Assembly: GCA_002256395.1 (NCBI GenBank)
Contig: NKJG01000003.1
Coordinates: 516,536-580,535 of the forward strand
Direction of reading: 5' to 3'
DNA: 64,000 nucleotides
Source: Bacteroidetes bacterium B1(2017)
Lineage (GTDB): Bacteria > Bacteroidota > Bacteroidia > UKL13-3
The notes below the pieces were generated by a model. That model ran no database searches and was not told the DNA's origin. It worked only from the letters and a program-made list of their open reading frames with translations. Positions 41,005-49,794 of this stretch are shown piece after piece (within the stretch, counting starts at the first letter, position 1; each line of letters starts with the position of its first letter). The position numbers and the translations under genes are program-made.

Positions 41005-42096
41005 ATGAACCAACTCCTACACCAAATAGCACTCAAGCTAATACCTGGTATTGGCGATGTATTAATGAAGAACCTCATAAGTTATTGTGGGGGAGTGGAA
41101 GAAGTGTTTAAGGCAAAAAAAGGGAAACTGCTTCGTGTGCCTGGCATTGGAGAAGTATTGGCCACTAGCATTGTGTCTTTTAAAGACTTTGACCGAGCAG
41201 AATTAGAGTTGGCATTTATAGAAAAGCATCAGATACAAACCTTCTTTTATTTAGATGAAAACTATCCCTATCGCTTACGTGATTTACCCGATTCGCCTTG
41301 TTTATTATTTGGGATAGGCACCTTAGATTTAAATCCAAGCCGACAAATTGGGGTAGTGGGTACCAGAAAAGCTAGTGAGTATGGACGAGAGTTTACCCAA
41401 CAATTTATAGCCGACATAAAACCCTTTCAAGTACAAGTGGTAAGCGGCTTAGCGCAAGGTATTGATGGCATTGCACATAAGGCATGTATAGAAAATGATA
41501 TTCCAACTATTGGTGTTTTGGCGCATGGGTTAGATAGAATTTATCCGTATCAACATCAATCATTGGCTAAGAAAATGCTGGTAAATGGTGGTTTGCTTAC
41601 TGAGTTTTTATCGAACACCAATCCTGATAGGGAGAACTTTCCTAAGCGGAATAGAATTGTGGCTGGATTAAGTGATGTTTTAATAGTACCAGAAACAGCT
41701 ATAAAAGGAGGCGCCAGAATAACCGCTGAGATAGCACATTCTTATAATAGAGATATTATGGCTGTGCCCGGGCGCATCAACGATTATTATTCGCAAGGGT
41801 GTAATTACCTTATTCAAGAAAATAAAGCAGCCCTACTAAACTCTTGCAACGATTTAATTTTGGCCATGAATTGGGAACAAAAGGCTAAAACAAAACCCAC
41901 CCTAAATCTTTTTAATCAGCTAACAATAACTGAGCAAGAGCTTATAGTTTATATTAGGTCAAAGGTTAAAGTACATTTAGATACCATGGCTTTTGAACTA
42001 AATAAGGACCCAGGAAGTTTAGCACTTCAATTATTAGAATTAGAATTTAATGGCTTTGTACGCAGTCTGCCTGGTAAAATGCTTGAGTTAAAGTAA
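41005..42096 (+). CDS. dprA: DNA-processing protein DprA
   Basis: A 363-residue protein. Residues about 1-70 hold the helix-hairpin-helix (LIPGIGDVLMKNLI, LRVPGIGEVLATSI). The Rossmann-like core has VGTRKASEYG, VVSGLAQGIDGIAHKAC, GVLAHGLDRIYP, and RENFPKRNRIVAGLSD, and the C-terminal 60 residues form the winged-helix domain. DprA loads RecA onto incoming single-stranded DNA during natural transformation. The ATG follows repeat sequence with no promoter in the nearest 100 bases, so expression may depend on read-through from the upstream gene. Confidence 0.95.
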   Translation: MNQLLHQIALKLIPGIGDVLMKNLISYCGGVEEVFKAKKGKLLRVPGIGEVLATSIVSFKDFDRAELELAFIEKHQIQTFFYLDENYPYRLRDLPDSPCLLFGIGTLDLNPSRQIGVVGTRKASEYGREFTQQFIADIKPFQVQVVSGLAQGIDGIAHKACIENDIPTIGVLAHGLDRIYPYQHQSLAKKMLVNGGLLTEFLSNTNPDRENFPKRNRIVAGLSDVLIVPETAIKGGARITAEIAHSYNRDIMAVPGRINDYYSQGCNYLIQENKAALLNSCNDLILAMNWEQKAKTKPTLNLFNQLTITEQELIVYIRSKVKVHLDTMAFELNKDPGSLALQLLELEFNGFVRSLPGKMLELK

Positions 42097-42140
42097 ATTT
42101 CATTTTAGAACTCGCTAATTAAATAGCATCTTTGTTTGGT

Positions 42141-43259
42141 ATGAATACCCAAAATTTCTTCTTCAAAAAAGTATGTTTACTGCTAACATTACTTATAGGT
42201 TTAGGCATACTGCCAAAATTTGGTTCAGCCAAAAAGAAACCTAAGAAACCAACCAAGGTTGTATTGTTAATTGGCGATGGAATGGGCTTGGCTCAGATAT
42301 CTAGCGTTATGGTTGGCTATACGGGCCAAAATGCCTTTGAACGCTTTGAGGTTATTGGCTTAAGCAAAACTTCTTCGGCCGATAATTATGTTACTGATAG
42401 TGGGGCAGGAGCTACCGTTTTTTCTATTGGTAAGAAAACATATAATGGAGCCATTGGAGTAGATAGTGCTGGCAAAGAACATAGAAATTTGTTTGAACTC
42501 GTAAAGGATAAAGGATGGGGAACAGGTGTAGTGGTAACGTCTTCTATAACTCATGCCACACCAGCAGCCTTTTATGCACATGTAGCTTCACGTAAATCGG
42601 AAGATGAAATAGCAGAGTTTTTGGTTCGTAAAAGCTGCGATATTGCCATTGGTGGAGGTAAGAAGTTTTTTACAGATAGAAAAGACAAACGTAATTTGTT
42701 TAGCGAGTTAAATGAACTTGGGTATAAAATTGCTGCAGATACCAATCTGTTATTTATTGATTCAAAAAAACTCATCTACACCTTGGCCGATAATGGCATG
42801 AAAAAAATGCAAGAGGGTAGAGGCGATTACCTAAAGAAGGCAACTCAAATGGCTCAAAGCAATTTGAATAAATACTACGAGAATTATTTTTTAATGGTTG
42901 AAGGTTCGCAAATAGATTGGGGTGGACACGAGAATGATTTTACCTATATGCAACAAGAGTTGCTAGATTTTAACAGTGTGCTGAACCAAGTATTAGATGA
43001 AGCCAAGAAGGATGGAAATACCTTAGTAATTGTTACGGCAGACCATGAAACAGGTGGTTTAAGTATGCTTGAAAACAAATCTAATACCGACACTTTTACG
43101 GTAAATTATGCCAGCAAAGGACATAGTGGAATTATGGTTCCTGTTTTTGCTTATGGTCCAGGAGCAGAAGACTTTTCGGGCATATACGAGAACACTGCCA
43201 TATTTGATAAACTTAAAAAACTAATGATAAAAGATGGAGCAACTAAGTATAGGAACTAA
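42141..43259 (+). CDS. Alkaline phosphatase family protein
   Basis: A 372-residue exported enzyme counted from the ATG at 42141, with a signal peptide at about 1-30 (cleavage after GSA). Active-site blocks are complete: LLIGDGMGLAQ (Asp), VTDSGAGATVFSIG (nucleophile Ser in D-S-G-A), HATPAAFYAHVASR, MVEGSQIDWGGHEND, VTADHETGGL (Asp-His) and KGHSGIMVPVFAYGPGA (His). It would release phosphate from organic esters in the periplasm using two zinc and one magnesium. A near-consensus -7 (CATCTTTG, 42127-42134) lies six bases before the ATG. Its 3' end overlaps the next gene by 26 bases. Confidence 0.92.
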   Translation: MNTQNFFFKKVCLLLTLLIGLGILPKFGSAKKKPKKPTKVVLLIGDGMGLAQISSVMVGYTGQNAFERFEVIGLSKTSSADNYVTDSGAGATVFSIGKKTYNGAIGVDSAGKEHRNLFELVKDKGWGTGVVVTSSITHATPAAFYAHVASRKSEDEIAEFLVRKSCDIAIGGGKKFFTDRKDKRNLFSELNELGYKIAADTNLLFIDSKKLIYTLADNGMKKMQEGRGDYLKKATQMAQSNLNKYYENYFLMVEGSQIDWGGHENDFTYMQQELLDFNSVLNQVLDEAKKDGNTLVIVTADHETGGLSMLENKSNTDTFTVNYASKGHSGIMVPVFAYGPGAEDFSGIYENTAIFDKLKKLMIKDGATKYRN

Positions 43260-43494
43260 TGTTTGGATTGCGGCAGCACTAATACTGGTTGCCATACTTA
43301 TGGTATATGTTATTTTGCCAAAAGTACTCAAAAACTACTCTCTAGAAAAAGCCGTAAAATTAGTTTTGGTATACGCTATGATGGGCTATTTGAGTTACGA
43401 TTTTTACCTAAAAGAAAAATACTATTATATAATTTTCTTTGCCATTGGGGCGGGTTTGTATACGTATTTAATCGCTATTGCAAAGCGCAAATAA
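43234..43494 (+). CDS. Small membrane protein overlapping the phosphatase gene
   Basis: An 86-residue protein with three hydrophobic segments at about 10-30, 40-55 and 65-80 (VWIAAALILVAILMVYVILP, IIFFAIGAGLYTYLIAIA). The ATG at 43234 lies inside the end of the phosphatase gene in another frame, 26 bases before its stop, which suggests coupled translation. I recognise no family. Confidence 0.65.
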   Translation: MEQLSIGTNVWIAAALILVAILMVYVILPKVLKNYSLEKAVKLVLVYAMMGYLSYDFYLKEKYYYIIFFAIGAGLYTYLIAIAKRK

Positions 43495-43507
43495 TTTGCA
43501 GTGCTTG

Positions 43508-45637
43508 TTAAAGTTTTAATAGCTTTTTCGACCCCAATTCTTTTTGTGTAAATTGAATATAATATACCCCAGTTTTAATAGAATTCAACTCAATAGAGTT
43601 TACTCCCTTTTGTGCTGTGCCTGTATAAACTAGTTCACCCATAGCGCTATATATACTGTAGCTTGCGCTCTCTTGAATGTTTTCAAGGATTAATTCAAAT
43701 TGGCCTGTACTTGGGTTAGGAAAGAGTTTTATTGGGTCTGTTTCATTTTCATCTAGGTATACCACTCTAATAGGCGAATAAGAAAAACTTCCATTTATAT
43801 CCACTTGTTTTAGTCGGTAATATAAAGTGCCATACATTCTGTTTAGTAAGGCATTCGTATCTGTATAAGAATACCCTGTATTAATATGGCTTGTGCCACG
43901 GGCTTCAATTCTTCCAATTGGAATAAAATCAGTTGCATTTTCACTTCGTTGAATGTCAAAATAGTTTGAATTTGTTTCGCTAAGGGTATTCCAATTTAGG
44001 CTTACATCTGGATGCTTTTTCTGCACCGAAAACTCCCCAAATTCCACAGGTAATAAACCATCATTAAAAAGTTTGATTACAAATATATCATAGGTTGAAT
44101 TGAATACATTTGTAATGGAGGTAGTTTGAAAAGGAAAGGAATAATCAGCTGTACCTGTTAACCAAATATCATCATTAGGTCCAAGTGTAATTCCATTCGC
44201 CGAACTAAAATTATAATTTGCGCCTCCTGTATTCCTATATACTAAATTGCCAGAGTCGTCATATTTAGCCATCCAAAGGTAAAAGGGTGTGCTACCGCCT
44301 CCAAATATAGTTGAGGGTAAAAAAACAACTGGTCCTGTTAGGTTTCCAGCTAAATAAATATTGTTGTAATTGTCTCTAACCATGGATACTGGAACCGTTT
44401 TAGCATAAGACGACATTTGGGAGACACGTAATCTAGCCAAAATAGCATTTGCCCAAATAAGGATACCTGATGTATCTAATTTAACAATATATGCATTGCT
44501 GCCATAGGTTGGAGAATAGCTGCTGGTTCCAACCCCTCCAGATGAAAAAATATATGTTTGGGAGGCGCTCGTATCTGGATTAAAATCTACGGTGCTTGTA
44601 AATTCACCACCTAATAAGATATATCCATCAGTTGTAAATTGAATAGTTTTACCATCGCTCATGGATTGAAGGCATCCATTAATACCCGTACAATTTAAAT
44701 AACTAGGTGCAAATACTTTAGCAAATTTAAATCCTCCCGATGAATTTAACTCAAGAACAAAGGCGGCACATGCGCCGGCTAAACTAATTGTATATAGATA
44801 GGTTGCTGGTCCTGGATCAAAATCTATCGTGCCAATAAAGGAGCCTGTTACGGCAATTTTTCCAGTTGAATCAACTGCAATTCCATTTCCATAATCCTGG
44901 TTGGTGCCTCCTAAGGATTTTGCAAAAACAAAATTCCCAGCAGAATCAAGTTTGAGTATAAAAATATCATTTAGTCCGTTTGAACCTAATACAGTATTAC
45001 CCACACCTGGGTCAAAATCTGCAGCACCTTGATACGATCCAGTTGCATAAATATTATCGAATTTATCTAAGGCAAAGTTTTGAAGCACATCGTCAAATCC
45101 ACTACCAAAACCTTTGACCCAATTAACAGTTCCGTTTAAGTTTAGGTTAAGCAGAAAACAATCATTGCCCCCATTAGATGAAAGCGGTATAGAAGGAATT
45201 CCATTTGTATTAAAATTTACATTACCAGAAAAGGTGCCACTTAAAATAAGTTTGTTTGATTTGGTAATTTTTAAATTTACACACGATTCGTTGCCAAAGT
45301 CACCAATTTTTTTGGCCCAAATTAAGTTTCTAAATTTGTCTGATTTAGTAATATAAACGTCGTATCCACCAGAGGAAGTTAAATTGGTGATAGCAAGGCC
45401 CGGGTCGAAATCAACGGTATTAGAAAACATACCTGCAGTATAAAAATAACCAGAGTCGTCAACAGCTATGGCCATACCTTTATCGCTGCCAGAGCCTCCA
45501 ACAGAAAAAGCAATTGGCCACATTTGCGCCTTTCCTGGATTGGAAATTAGGATCAACAACACCAAAAAGCAAATGGATTGAAACCAAATTTTGAAATGGC
45601 GTTGTGGGTAGTTGATTCCCTGAATGGCAAGTTTCAT
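43508..45637 (-). CDS. SBBP/beta-propeller-repeat T9SS protein
   Basis: A 709-residue protein. The first 38 residues are a long signal peptide (hydrophobic core ICFLVLLILI, cleavage after GKA). Residues about 40-520 consist of repeated propeller-like units with the pattern VDFDPG ... DIFI-L/TKLDS-GN--WAK-LGG (for example ADFDPGVGNTVLGSNGLNDI), the SBBP family. The last 180 residues hold an Fn3-like domain with VQKKHPDVSLNWNTLSETNS and a type A T9SS sorting domain (IKLFPNPSTGQF). Surface protein; function unknown. Confidence 0.86.
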   Translation of the reverse strand: MKLAIQGINYPQRHFKIWFQSICFLVLLILISNPGKAQMWPIAFSVGGSGSDKGMAIAVDDSGYFYTAGMFSNTVDFDPGLAITNLTSSGGYDVYITKSDKFRNLIWAKKIGDFGNESCVNLKITKSNKLILSGTFSGNVNFNTNGIPSIPLSSNGGNDCFLLNLNLNGTVNWVKGFGSGFDDVLQNFALDKFDNIYATGSYQGAADFDPGVGNTVLGSNGLNDIFILKLDSAGNFVFAKSLGGTNQDYGNGIAVDSTGKIAVTGSFIGTIDFDPGPATYLYTISLAGACAAFVLELNSSGGFKFAKVFAPSYLNCTGINGCLQSMSDGKTIQFTTDGYILLGGEFTSTVDFNPDTSASQTYIFSSGGVGTSSYSPTYGSNAYIVKLDTSGILIWANAILARLRVSQMSSYAKTVPVSMVRDNYNNIYLAGNLTGPVVFLPSTIFGGGSTPFYLWMAKYDDSGNLVYRNTGGANYNFSSANGITLGPNDDIWLTGTADYSFPFQTTSITNVFNSTYDIFVIKLFNDGLLPVEFGEFSVQKKHPDVSLNWNTLSETNSNYFDIQRSENATDFIPIGRIEARGTSHINTGYSYTDTNALLNRMYGTLYYRLKQVDINGSFSYSPIRVVYLDENETDPIKLFPNPSTGQFELILENIQESASYSIYSAMGELVYTGTAQKGVNSIELNSIKTGVYYIQFTQKELGSKKLLKL

Positions 45638-45718
45638 TGGGCTAATTATTAATTACTTAATTTTAGATATCTATCAAAGTAAAAACAATTTTGTAAATAA
45701 CACAATGATTTAATGACA

Positions 45719-45750
45719 AAAAAAAAGCCTCACAAACTGTGAAGCTTTTA
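45719..45750 (-). terminator. Terminator, duplicated copy
   Basis: On the minus strand AAGCTTCACAGTTTGTGAGG followed by T run; stem CTTCACA / TGTGAGG. Exact copy of 45834-45866. Confidence 0.7.
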
Positions 45751-45754
45751 TACG

Positions 45755-45812
45755 TAGCGGGGAGCAGGATCGAACTGCCCTCCGCTAGCCAGCGGATATG
45801 AATCCTACGCTC
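45755..45812 (-). pseudogene. Partial tRNA-Met copy with altered variable loop and missing 5' half
   Basis: The T-arm and acceptor 3' strand (on the + strand TAGCGGGGAGCAGGATCGAA) and the anticodon stem region (ATGAATCCTACGCTC) match the intact tRNA next to it. Between them the variable-loop region is replaced by a small palindrome (TCCGCTAGCCAGCGGAT), and the D-arm and 5' acceptor strand are replaced by CATCCTGAGTCTTTCGAAG, a relative of the CTGAGCTTGTCGAAGG repeat. It cannot fold as a tRNA. Confidence 0.8.
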
Positions 45813-45833
45813 ATCCTGAGTCTTTCGAAGAGC

Positions 45834-45866
45834 AAAAAAAAAGCCTCACAAACTGTGAAGCTTTTA
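45834..45866 (-). terminator. Terminator downstream of tRNA-Met
   Basis: Same hairpin and T run as the copy at 45719, directly 3' of the intact tRNA. Confidence 0.75.
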
Positions 45867-45870
45867 TACG

Positions 45871-45944
45871 TAGCGGGGAGCAGGATCGAACTGCCCACCT
45901 TAGGGTTATGAATCCTACGCTCTAACCAACTGAGCTACCCCGCC
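45871..45944 (-). tRNA. tRNA-Met (CAT)
   Basis: On the minus strand: acceptor GGCGGGG with CCCCGCT and discriminator A, D-arm GCTC...GAGC with AGTTGGTTA loop, anticodon loop TTCATAA giving CAT, anticodon stem TAGGA/CCCTA (one A-C mismatch next to the loop), T-arm GGCAG-TTCGATC-CTGCT. No CCA is encoded. Elongator Met is most likely; a tRNA-Ile with modified CAT cannot be ruled out by eye. The rest of the spacer 45638-46152 holds only the duplication and a promoter. Confidence 0.93.
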
Positions 45945-46135
45945 ATTTTCCCTTAAGGGGCTGCAAATATAAGAAAATATGGTTTTGAACAAAATATTTT
46001 TCGCATTAACAATAAATTTAGTTTTTGGCGTTTTATGTATAGTTTAAGCGGAACGCAGTGTATAGCAGTGAGTATTATGCACAAAGTTCTTCACATAAAC
46101 TTCGCACATTTAGTAAACATTTTTTATAATTGCGC

Positions 46136-46143
46136 TAACTTTG
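46136..46143 (+). promoter_or_regulatory. -7 element TAACTTTG before the GH25 gene
   Basis: Exact consensus. Transcription would start near 46149, giving a leader of 3-5 bases to the ATG at 46153 or about 15 to the ATG at 46165. Confidence 0.52.
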
Positions 46144-46152
46144 TAAGATATA

Positions 46153-46941
46153 ATGCCCAAAACTATGAATAAGAGAAAAGTATTACTTGGAGGAATCACA
46201 ATTGCAATTGTAGCGCTAGTTACCTTTGCCTTTGTAACTTACCCTCCATTTAGTGCCTTAGGCATGGGCAGTAAGTTAGGCAAGAAGCAAGGTTTTCCTG
46301 GCTTTGGCATCTGGTTGCCGCCCGATTATGAAGTGCATGGAATAGACGTTTCAAGACATCAAGGCAAAATAAATTGGGAATCGGTTAGCGAGCATACTTC
46401 AAACGATATTGATATTAGCTTTACCTTTATTAAAGCCTGCGAAGGCCGCTCGGTAAGAGATAATTACTTCCAAGAAAATTGGAAAGAAGCTAAAGAACAT
46501 AATATGTTAAGAGGCGCTTACCATTTCTTTAGACCACACCTAACTGCCGATGAACAATTTAATTTGTTTAAAGGCATAGTAAAGCTTCAAAAGGAAGACC
46601 TTCCTCCAGTTTTGGATGTAGAAATGAGAGGAAGTTGCCCTCCTGCCCGTTTAAAGAAAAATGTGAAACGTTGGTTGGTGCTTGCCGAAAAACAATACGG
46701 CGTTACTCCTATATTATACACTAGTTATTCTTTTTATCGCAACTATTTTAGCGGTAAAGAATTTGAAAAATACCCACTTTGGATTGCTCATTATGCCACA
46801 GATGACTTAAACCGCTTGACTAAGAAGTGGGATTTCTGGCAACATAATGAAGGCGGCAGAGTAAAGGGTATTAGAGGCGACGTTGATTTTAACGTGTTTA
46901 AAGGCGATTACCGCGATTTGCTTGACCTTTGCAAGAAATAA
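46153..46941 (+). CDS. Glycoside hydrolase family 25 lysozyme
   Basis: A 262-residue protein with one N-terminal membrane segment (about 12-30, signal anchor or uncleaved signal). The GH25 barrel begins at HGIDVSRHQGKINW and carries FTFIKACEG, RGAYHFFRPH and the catalytic DxE in LDVEMRG, ending in DVDFNVFKGDY. It would cut the beta-1,4 bond of peptidoglycan outside the inner membrane. An in-frame second ATG at 46165 is an equally good start given the promoter position. Confidence 0.92.
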   Translation: MPKTMNKRKVLLGGITIAIVALVTFAFVTYPPFSALGMGSKLGKKQGFPGFGIWLPPDYEVHGIDVSRHQGKINWESVSEHTSNDIDISFTFIKACEGRSVRDNYFQENWKEAKEHNMLRGAYHFFRPHLTADEQFNLFKGIVKLQKEDLPPVLDVEMRGSCPPARLKKNVKRWLVLAEKQYGVTPILYTSYSFYRNYFSGKEFEKYPLWIAHYATDDLNRLTKKWDFWQHNEGGRVKGIRGDVDFNVFKGDYRDLLDLCKK

Positions 46942-47009
46942 GCTTTAGGTTTTCCTTGTAAAATTATCTTTTTAAGAATATTGTAAGAGTAAATTTGGGT
47001 TCAGGCCCT

Positions 47010-47017
47010 TATTTTTG
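47010..47017 (+). promoter_or_regulatory. -7 element TATTTTTG
   Basis: Exact TAnnTTTG match 22 bases before the ATG at 47040; the -33 element is not clear. Confidence 0.42.
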
Positions 47018-47039
47018 AGTCTTGCTCAAACTCCTTACT

Positions 47040-49052
47040 ATGAAAACAAAATTCTTACTCATACTTTTAACTTTCTTACTTTCCATTACTTCCTATTCGC
47101 AGGTTGCTAAAAATCAGGTTCTGCAAATACAAGCAACTGCCAATGCAAATGGAAGCATAAAATTGAGTTGGCCACCAATTACATACGCTGGAAATTACTG
47201 GATTTATAAACGCCTGAGCCAATCAACGGAGGATTGGGGAGCTAACCCTTTTGCTACGGTGGCTGGCTCCTTATTTGAATATACAGATGTAAGTGTAAGT
47301 GCCGGACAAGCTTATGAATACAGAATTATTAAGGTTAATGGCACCACGGCCGAAGGCTTTGGGTATATATATGCTGGAAATAAATTCTCGAGAAATGCAG
47401 CCTTTACCTCCATTTTATTGCTCGTAGATAGCTCTTATCAAACTCCTTTGGCTTCAGAAATTAGCCAACTTGAGGCAGATTTATACGCCGAATCTTATGT
47501 GGTTAAAAAATTACCTGTTGGAAGAAGTGAAGCGGTACTTGTTGTGAAGGCTAGAATTTTGGCGGCTTATAATGCTTTAACTCCAAAGCCTGAAGCCATT
47601 TTTCTATTAGGACATATTCCTGTTCCCTATTCTGGATTTTATTCGGCCAATGGCGATGCACCTCCACCAGATGGACATGTGGAAGGAAGCGGAAACCACA
47701 CGGGAGCCTGGCCTGCAGATGTGTATTATGGAATTATTGAAAATGTGTTTACAGATAATACGGTTAATTGCTCCACAGGAACATTAGCAAGAAACCATAA
47801 TATAGTAGGCGATGGAAAATTTGATCAAACCAAATTGCCTGCAGCTGCAACACTAGAGGTTGGGCGCGTAGATTTATCTGATTTGCCTGCCTTTGGAAAA
47901 AGCGAAATAGAATTAACTAGAGATTATTTAACTAGAAACCATGCTTGGCGCACTGGTAAATGGAAAGTTACTGAAAGAGGTTTAATTGATAACAATTTTA
48001 CTACTTTAAATATCGCCTCAACCGGCTATGCAAATTTTGCGGCCTTAGTGGGGCCAGATAAAGTGGTGGATGATCAAGATTATTTTGTAGCTCAACGCAA
48101 TGGTTCTTATTTATGGAGTTATGGATGTGGAGCTGGATCCTACGTTAGTTGCCAAGGTATTGGTACCACCAACAGTTTTGTGAACGATTCGTTTGAAAAT
48201 GTATTTACCATTTTAGCGGGTAGTTTCTTTGGCGATTGGGATATTCAAAATAACTTATTACGCGCACCTTTGGCAAGTAGTAGTTTGGCTTCATGTATGG
48301 GTGGAATTCCAAAATGGTATTTGCATCACATGGGCCTTGGCGATAGAATTGGCAAGGGAACAAAAATTACTCAAAACAATTCCAACTTTTATTTCTCTGG
48401 CAATTTTAATATGTCGTATAATTCTATGCATATAGCGCTTATGGGCGATCCAACCTTGCGTATGCGAAACCTTCAACCCATTGAGGGATTTACGGCAAGC
48501 TTTGAAAACAACAGCACAAAACTAACATGGAATGCAAGTGCAGATGCAGATGTTGCTTATGATGTTTTTAAAATTGATACTGTTGCACATACCTATACTA
48601 AATTAAATACTTCGGTAATAAGTGGTACTAATTTTACTGATGTAAGCAATACACAAGGCTTGCCCTATTTATATGCTGTGATGCCCGTAAAACTTGAAAT
48701 AGGCGCTAGTGGTTCGTATTATAATTTAGGTGCTACAACACATACTCGAATTGGCCAAACAAGCGGATTATCTGATGTTAGGGGGGCGAAAATTGACTTA
48801 AGTTATTTCCCAAATCCTTTGAATGGAGCACAAGAATTAACACTTCAATTAGCTGGAGATTTGGGTTCAGACCTTATAAATGTGGAGCTATATAATTTAG
48901 AAGGACAACTAGTTACTACAAGCAATTTTGAACCTACTAGCGCTAGAAGCAATATACTAAAGATGAAAAATATTCCTTCTCAAACGGGAGTTTATGTGTT
49001 AAAAGTAACGTGTGGAAATGCCGTATCGTTTGGAAAAATTTTAGTAAACTAA
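47040..49052 (+). CDS. C25-peptidase-like T9SS protein
   Basis: A 670-residue protein from the ATG at 47040, with a signal peptide (LLILLTFLLSITSYS, cleavage near 20). An Fn3-like domain (about 22-110) is followed by a region resembling gingipain-type C25 proteins: LLLVDSSYQTPLASEISQLE, AIFLLGHIPVPYSG, and the closing ALMGDPTLRM, which is characteristic. A GCGAGSYVSCQG segment stands where the catalytic Cys block might be, but the usual His-Gly motif is not obvious, so it may be inactive or divergent. A second Fn3-like domain (about 480-570) and a type A T9SS sorting domain (LSYFPNPLNGAQ) end the protein. Confidence 0.8.
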   Translation: MKTKFLLILLTFLLSITSYSQVAKNQVLQIQATANANGSIKLSWPPITYAGNYWIYKRLSQSTEDWGANPFATVAGSLFEYTDVSVSAGQAYEYRIIKVNGTTAEGFGYIYAGNKFSRNAAFTSILLLVDSSYQTPLASEISQLEADLYAESYVVKKLPVGRSEAVLVVKARILAAYNALTPKPEAIFLLGHIPVPYSGFYSANGDAPPPDGHVEGSGNHTGAWPADVYYGIIENVFTDNTVNCSTGTLARNHNIVGDGKFDQTKLPAAATLEVGRVDLSDLPAFGKSEIELTRDYLTRNHAWRTGKWKVTERGLIDNNFTTLNIASTGYANFAALVGPDKVVDDQDYFVAQRNGSYLWSYGCGAGSYVSCQGIGTTNSFVNDSFENVFTILAGSFFGDWDIQNNLLRAPLASSSLASCMGGIPKWYLHHMGLGDRIGKGTKITQNNSNFYFSGNFNMSYNSMHIALMGDPTLRMRNLQPIEGFTASFENNSTKLTWNASADADVAYDVFKIDTVAHTYTKLNTSVISGTNFTDVSNTQGLPYLYAVMPVKLEIGASGSYYNLGATTHTRIGQTSGLSDVRGAKIDLSYFPNPLNGAQELTLQLAGDLGSDLINVELYNLEGQLVTTSNFEPTSARSNILKMKNIPSQTGVYVLKVTCGNAVSFGKILVN

Positions 49053-49793
49053 TTACTTAAGCTGAACCAAAAACTTTTTGCATAATGCATTGGAGGCATA
49101 GTTTTGCAACCTTTCGGGGTGCCACTGAATGGCCGCAATAAATGATTTAGTAGGCGTTTTTGTTTCAAAGGCTTCAATAATTCCATCTTCCGAATTGGCA
49201 GAAATACGAAGGCTTTCGGCCAATTTATTAATGCATTGATGATGCGAACTATTTACGACCAATTGCTCTTGGCTTAACAACGTGTTTCCTACAAATGGAA
49301 TAATAACATGTACAGAATCTTTGCCTGGTTGCGAGTGATTAATTGGTGTTTTTAGCTGACTTGGAATATCACTTATTAAAGTTCCTCCCAATGCTACATT
49401 TATAATTTGAAGTCCACGGCAAATTCCAAAAAGTGGAAGGTGGTTTTTGATGGCATAATTAATTAAAACCAATTCAATGCTATCTCTATATGGGTCAATT
49501 TTGCCACATATGTTTTTGTCCTCTGGCTTATTGTAAAGGCCTGGGTCTATATCTTCACCTCCACCGATAACAATTCCATCGGCATGTGTTATATAATACT
49601 GTTGCGAATCGGCACTAAGAAAATAAAACTCTTTTACCAGTAGGCTCGAATCGTTTCTTAACAACCATTGGGCAATATTTTTATTCTTATCTTTTGAAAT
49701 AAGAACAATTTTTTGTGCCCATAACAAATTAGGGAAAACAAGCGCCAATAGCAGGCTGCCAAAGAATACCTTTTTTGTTATGGGCTCAAACAT
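49053..49793 (-). CDS. Class I glutamine amidotransferase-like hydrolase (peptidase C26)
   Basis: A 246-residue protein with an N-terminal hydrophobic segment (about 8-26) that looks like a signal peptide. The triad blocks are visible: GICRGLQIIN (Cys nucleophile), and IQWHPER (His, Glu) near residue 225; IVIGGGEDIDPGLY marks the PuuD/gamma-glutamyl hydrolase branch. Known cytosolic relatives cleave gamma-glutamyl-GABA; export here suggests a gamma-glutamyl peptide or peptidoglycan-derived substrate. It follows the S9 peptidase gene by one base and is probably co-transcribed with it. Confidence 0.87.
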   Translation of the reverse strand: MFEPITKKVFFGSLLLALVFPNLLWAQKIVLISKDKNKNIAQWLLRNDSSLLVKEFYFLSADSQQYYITHADGIVIGGGEDIDPGLYNKPEDKNICGKIDPYRDSIELVLINYAIKNHLPLFGICRGLQIINVALGGTLISDIPSQLKTPINHSQPGKDSVHVIIPFVGNTLLSQEQLVVNSSHHQCINKLAESLRISANSEDGIIEAFETKTPTKSFIAAIQWHPERLQNYASNALCKKFLVQLK

Positions 49794-49794
49794 C

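Noticed and set aside
45755..45812. Second functional tRNA
   Set aside because: It lacks the D-arm and the 5' acceptor strand.
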